A DNA stretch of 64,000 bases from positions 1 to 64,000 of the forward strand of contig UBJR01000021.1 of assembly GCA_900465675.1 (NCBI GenBank). Reading direction: 5' to 3'. This document shows, piece by piece, positions 63,481 through 64,000 of the stretch. Both the position numbers and the translations under genes were made by a program. Under the pieces are notes generated by a model. The model searched no databases and had not been told where the DNA came from. It saw nothing but the letters and a program-made list of their open reading frames with translations. Origin of the DNA: Hyphomicrobiales bacterium (GTDB lineage: Bacteria > Pseudomonadota > Alphaproteobacteria > Rhizobiales > Rhizobiaceae). Numbering within the stretch: position 1 is the stretch's first letter; each line of letters opens with the position of its first letter.

Positions 63481-64000
63481 CTGGCGAGCGTCATTTCATT
63501 TGCCACCGGGAGAGCGCACTGTCTAACGAGGCGGCACCAGCTATCGACCTATAATCCAGGGTGGTCGGTTCCTGTCAATCAAGCCGAAATCCAGTATGAG
63601 ATACTCTCGCTCTGCAATCAGCGTAAAGCGGCGAAACTTGCTCATCTCACGCCACCATGGCCCGAGAGATAGCTCTCGATAACGGGAGAGGAGAGTTGCC
63701 CTTTAACGGATCGCTTCCGCCAAGCTGGCGCCAGAGGGTTCGCCCACCCGCTCGTGTATGGGCGAACCCTATCCCCTACGCGCCGTCGGGGCGGGCATTG
63801 CGATATGCCCGTGTCGCTTAGATCAGCCGGACAGGCCTCAGGATACTGACCCAATAGAGCTACTGCACGGTATCGGCCCCCCCGATCAGCAGTCTGGGGC
63901 TTGGCGGTGACTGTCACCGCCAAGAATTCGTTTGCTATTGTCTGTCGTTGAGAGCAGGTTGACTGCCTTGGCAGCCATTGAACGGGCGCTGCCGATTGAG
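63481..64000. other. terminal region without a complete gene; three perfect hairpins
   Basis: No recognised gene. Perfect stems: AGGGTTCGCCCA/TGGGCGAACCCT (63735-63746 with 63759-63770), CGGGCAT/ATGCCCG (63792-63798 with 63805-63811), and CTTGGCGGTGA/TCACCGCCAAG (63900-63910 with 63914-63924). A minus frame running in from beyond the window end to TGA at 63886 (SIGSARSMAAKAVNLLSTTD) could be the end of a gene. Confidence 0.4.

Overview
The window reads as an accessory region of a rhizobial (Rhizobium/Agrobacterium/Sinorhizobium-type) genome, most likely a plasmid or second chromosome. Reasons: the alphaproteobacterial SOS box type GTTC-N7-GTTC, an imuA-imuB-dnaE2 mutagenesis cassette, a BA14K-type protein, many ABC-transport/catabolic and stress genes, and almost no housekeeping genes. 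No replication or conjugation genes, rRNA, intact tRNA or CRISPR array were seen, so the replicon type is an inference.

Layout. 0-2.1 kb: a decayed Rhs tip, an AbiEii-like nucleotidyltransferase with a small partner, and an ISNCY-type insertion-sequence scar. 2.1-11.8 kb: a catabolic locus with a sugar-type ABC transporter (binding protein, permease, double ATPase), a DJ-1/PfpI protein and a GntR regulator on the minus strand, divergent from an Ldh-family dehydrogenase, Fe-alcohol dehydrogenase, succinate-semialdehyde-type dehydrogenase and alpha/beta hydrolase. 11.9-18.8 kb: a patchwork of decayed genes (metallo-beta-lactamase fold, dnaE2 3' end, CBS, phosphoketolase 3' end, 3' half of an initiator tRNA) among a WYL regulator, a GH15 glucoamylase and a cupredoxin/cytochrome b561 pair.

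18.9-37.0 kb is a DNA-damage island: an Mfd paralogue, a DEDDh exonuclease, an operon of small unknown proteins behind a LexA-box promoter, dnaE2-imuB-imuA behind a second LexA-box promoter, a Cys-containing small protein, dinB, a YedK/SRAP protein and a PPP-type phosphatase. The small-protein operon (26374-27470) is the best candidate for an undescribed function. Its LexA box sits exactly on the -10 element, 17 bp after TTGACT, and the imuA promoter is built almost the same way.

37.3-56.4 kb holds mostly stress and metabolic modules, each with its own regulator: FAD monooxygenase/TetR with twin operators, cbpA-cbpM, TPR-regulator/propeller/DUF899, WYL regulator/VOC protein, MscS-cNMP channel, catalase-like/cytochrome b561, CorA, and SDR/NTF2/LysR (the LysR gene frameshifted). 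57-59.3 kb has small paralogous proteins, a DUF1488 protein and a Crp-type regulator. 60-63.5 kb has a decayed chloroperoxidase, a PHA-depolymerase-type esterase with a Nudix hydrolase, and a divergent CYTH-CHAD protein. The last 500 bases contain three perfect hairpins and no convincing complete gene.
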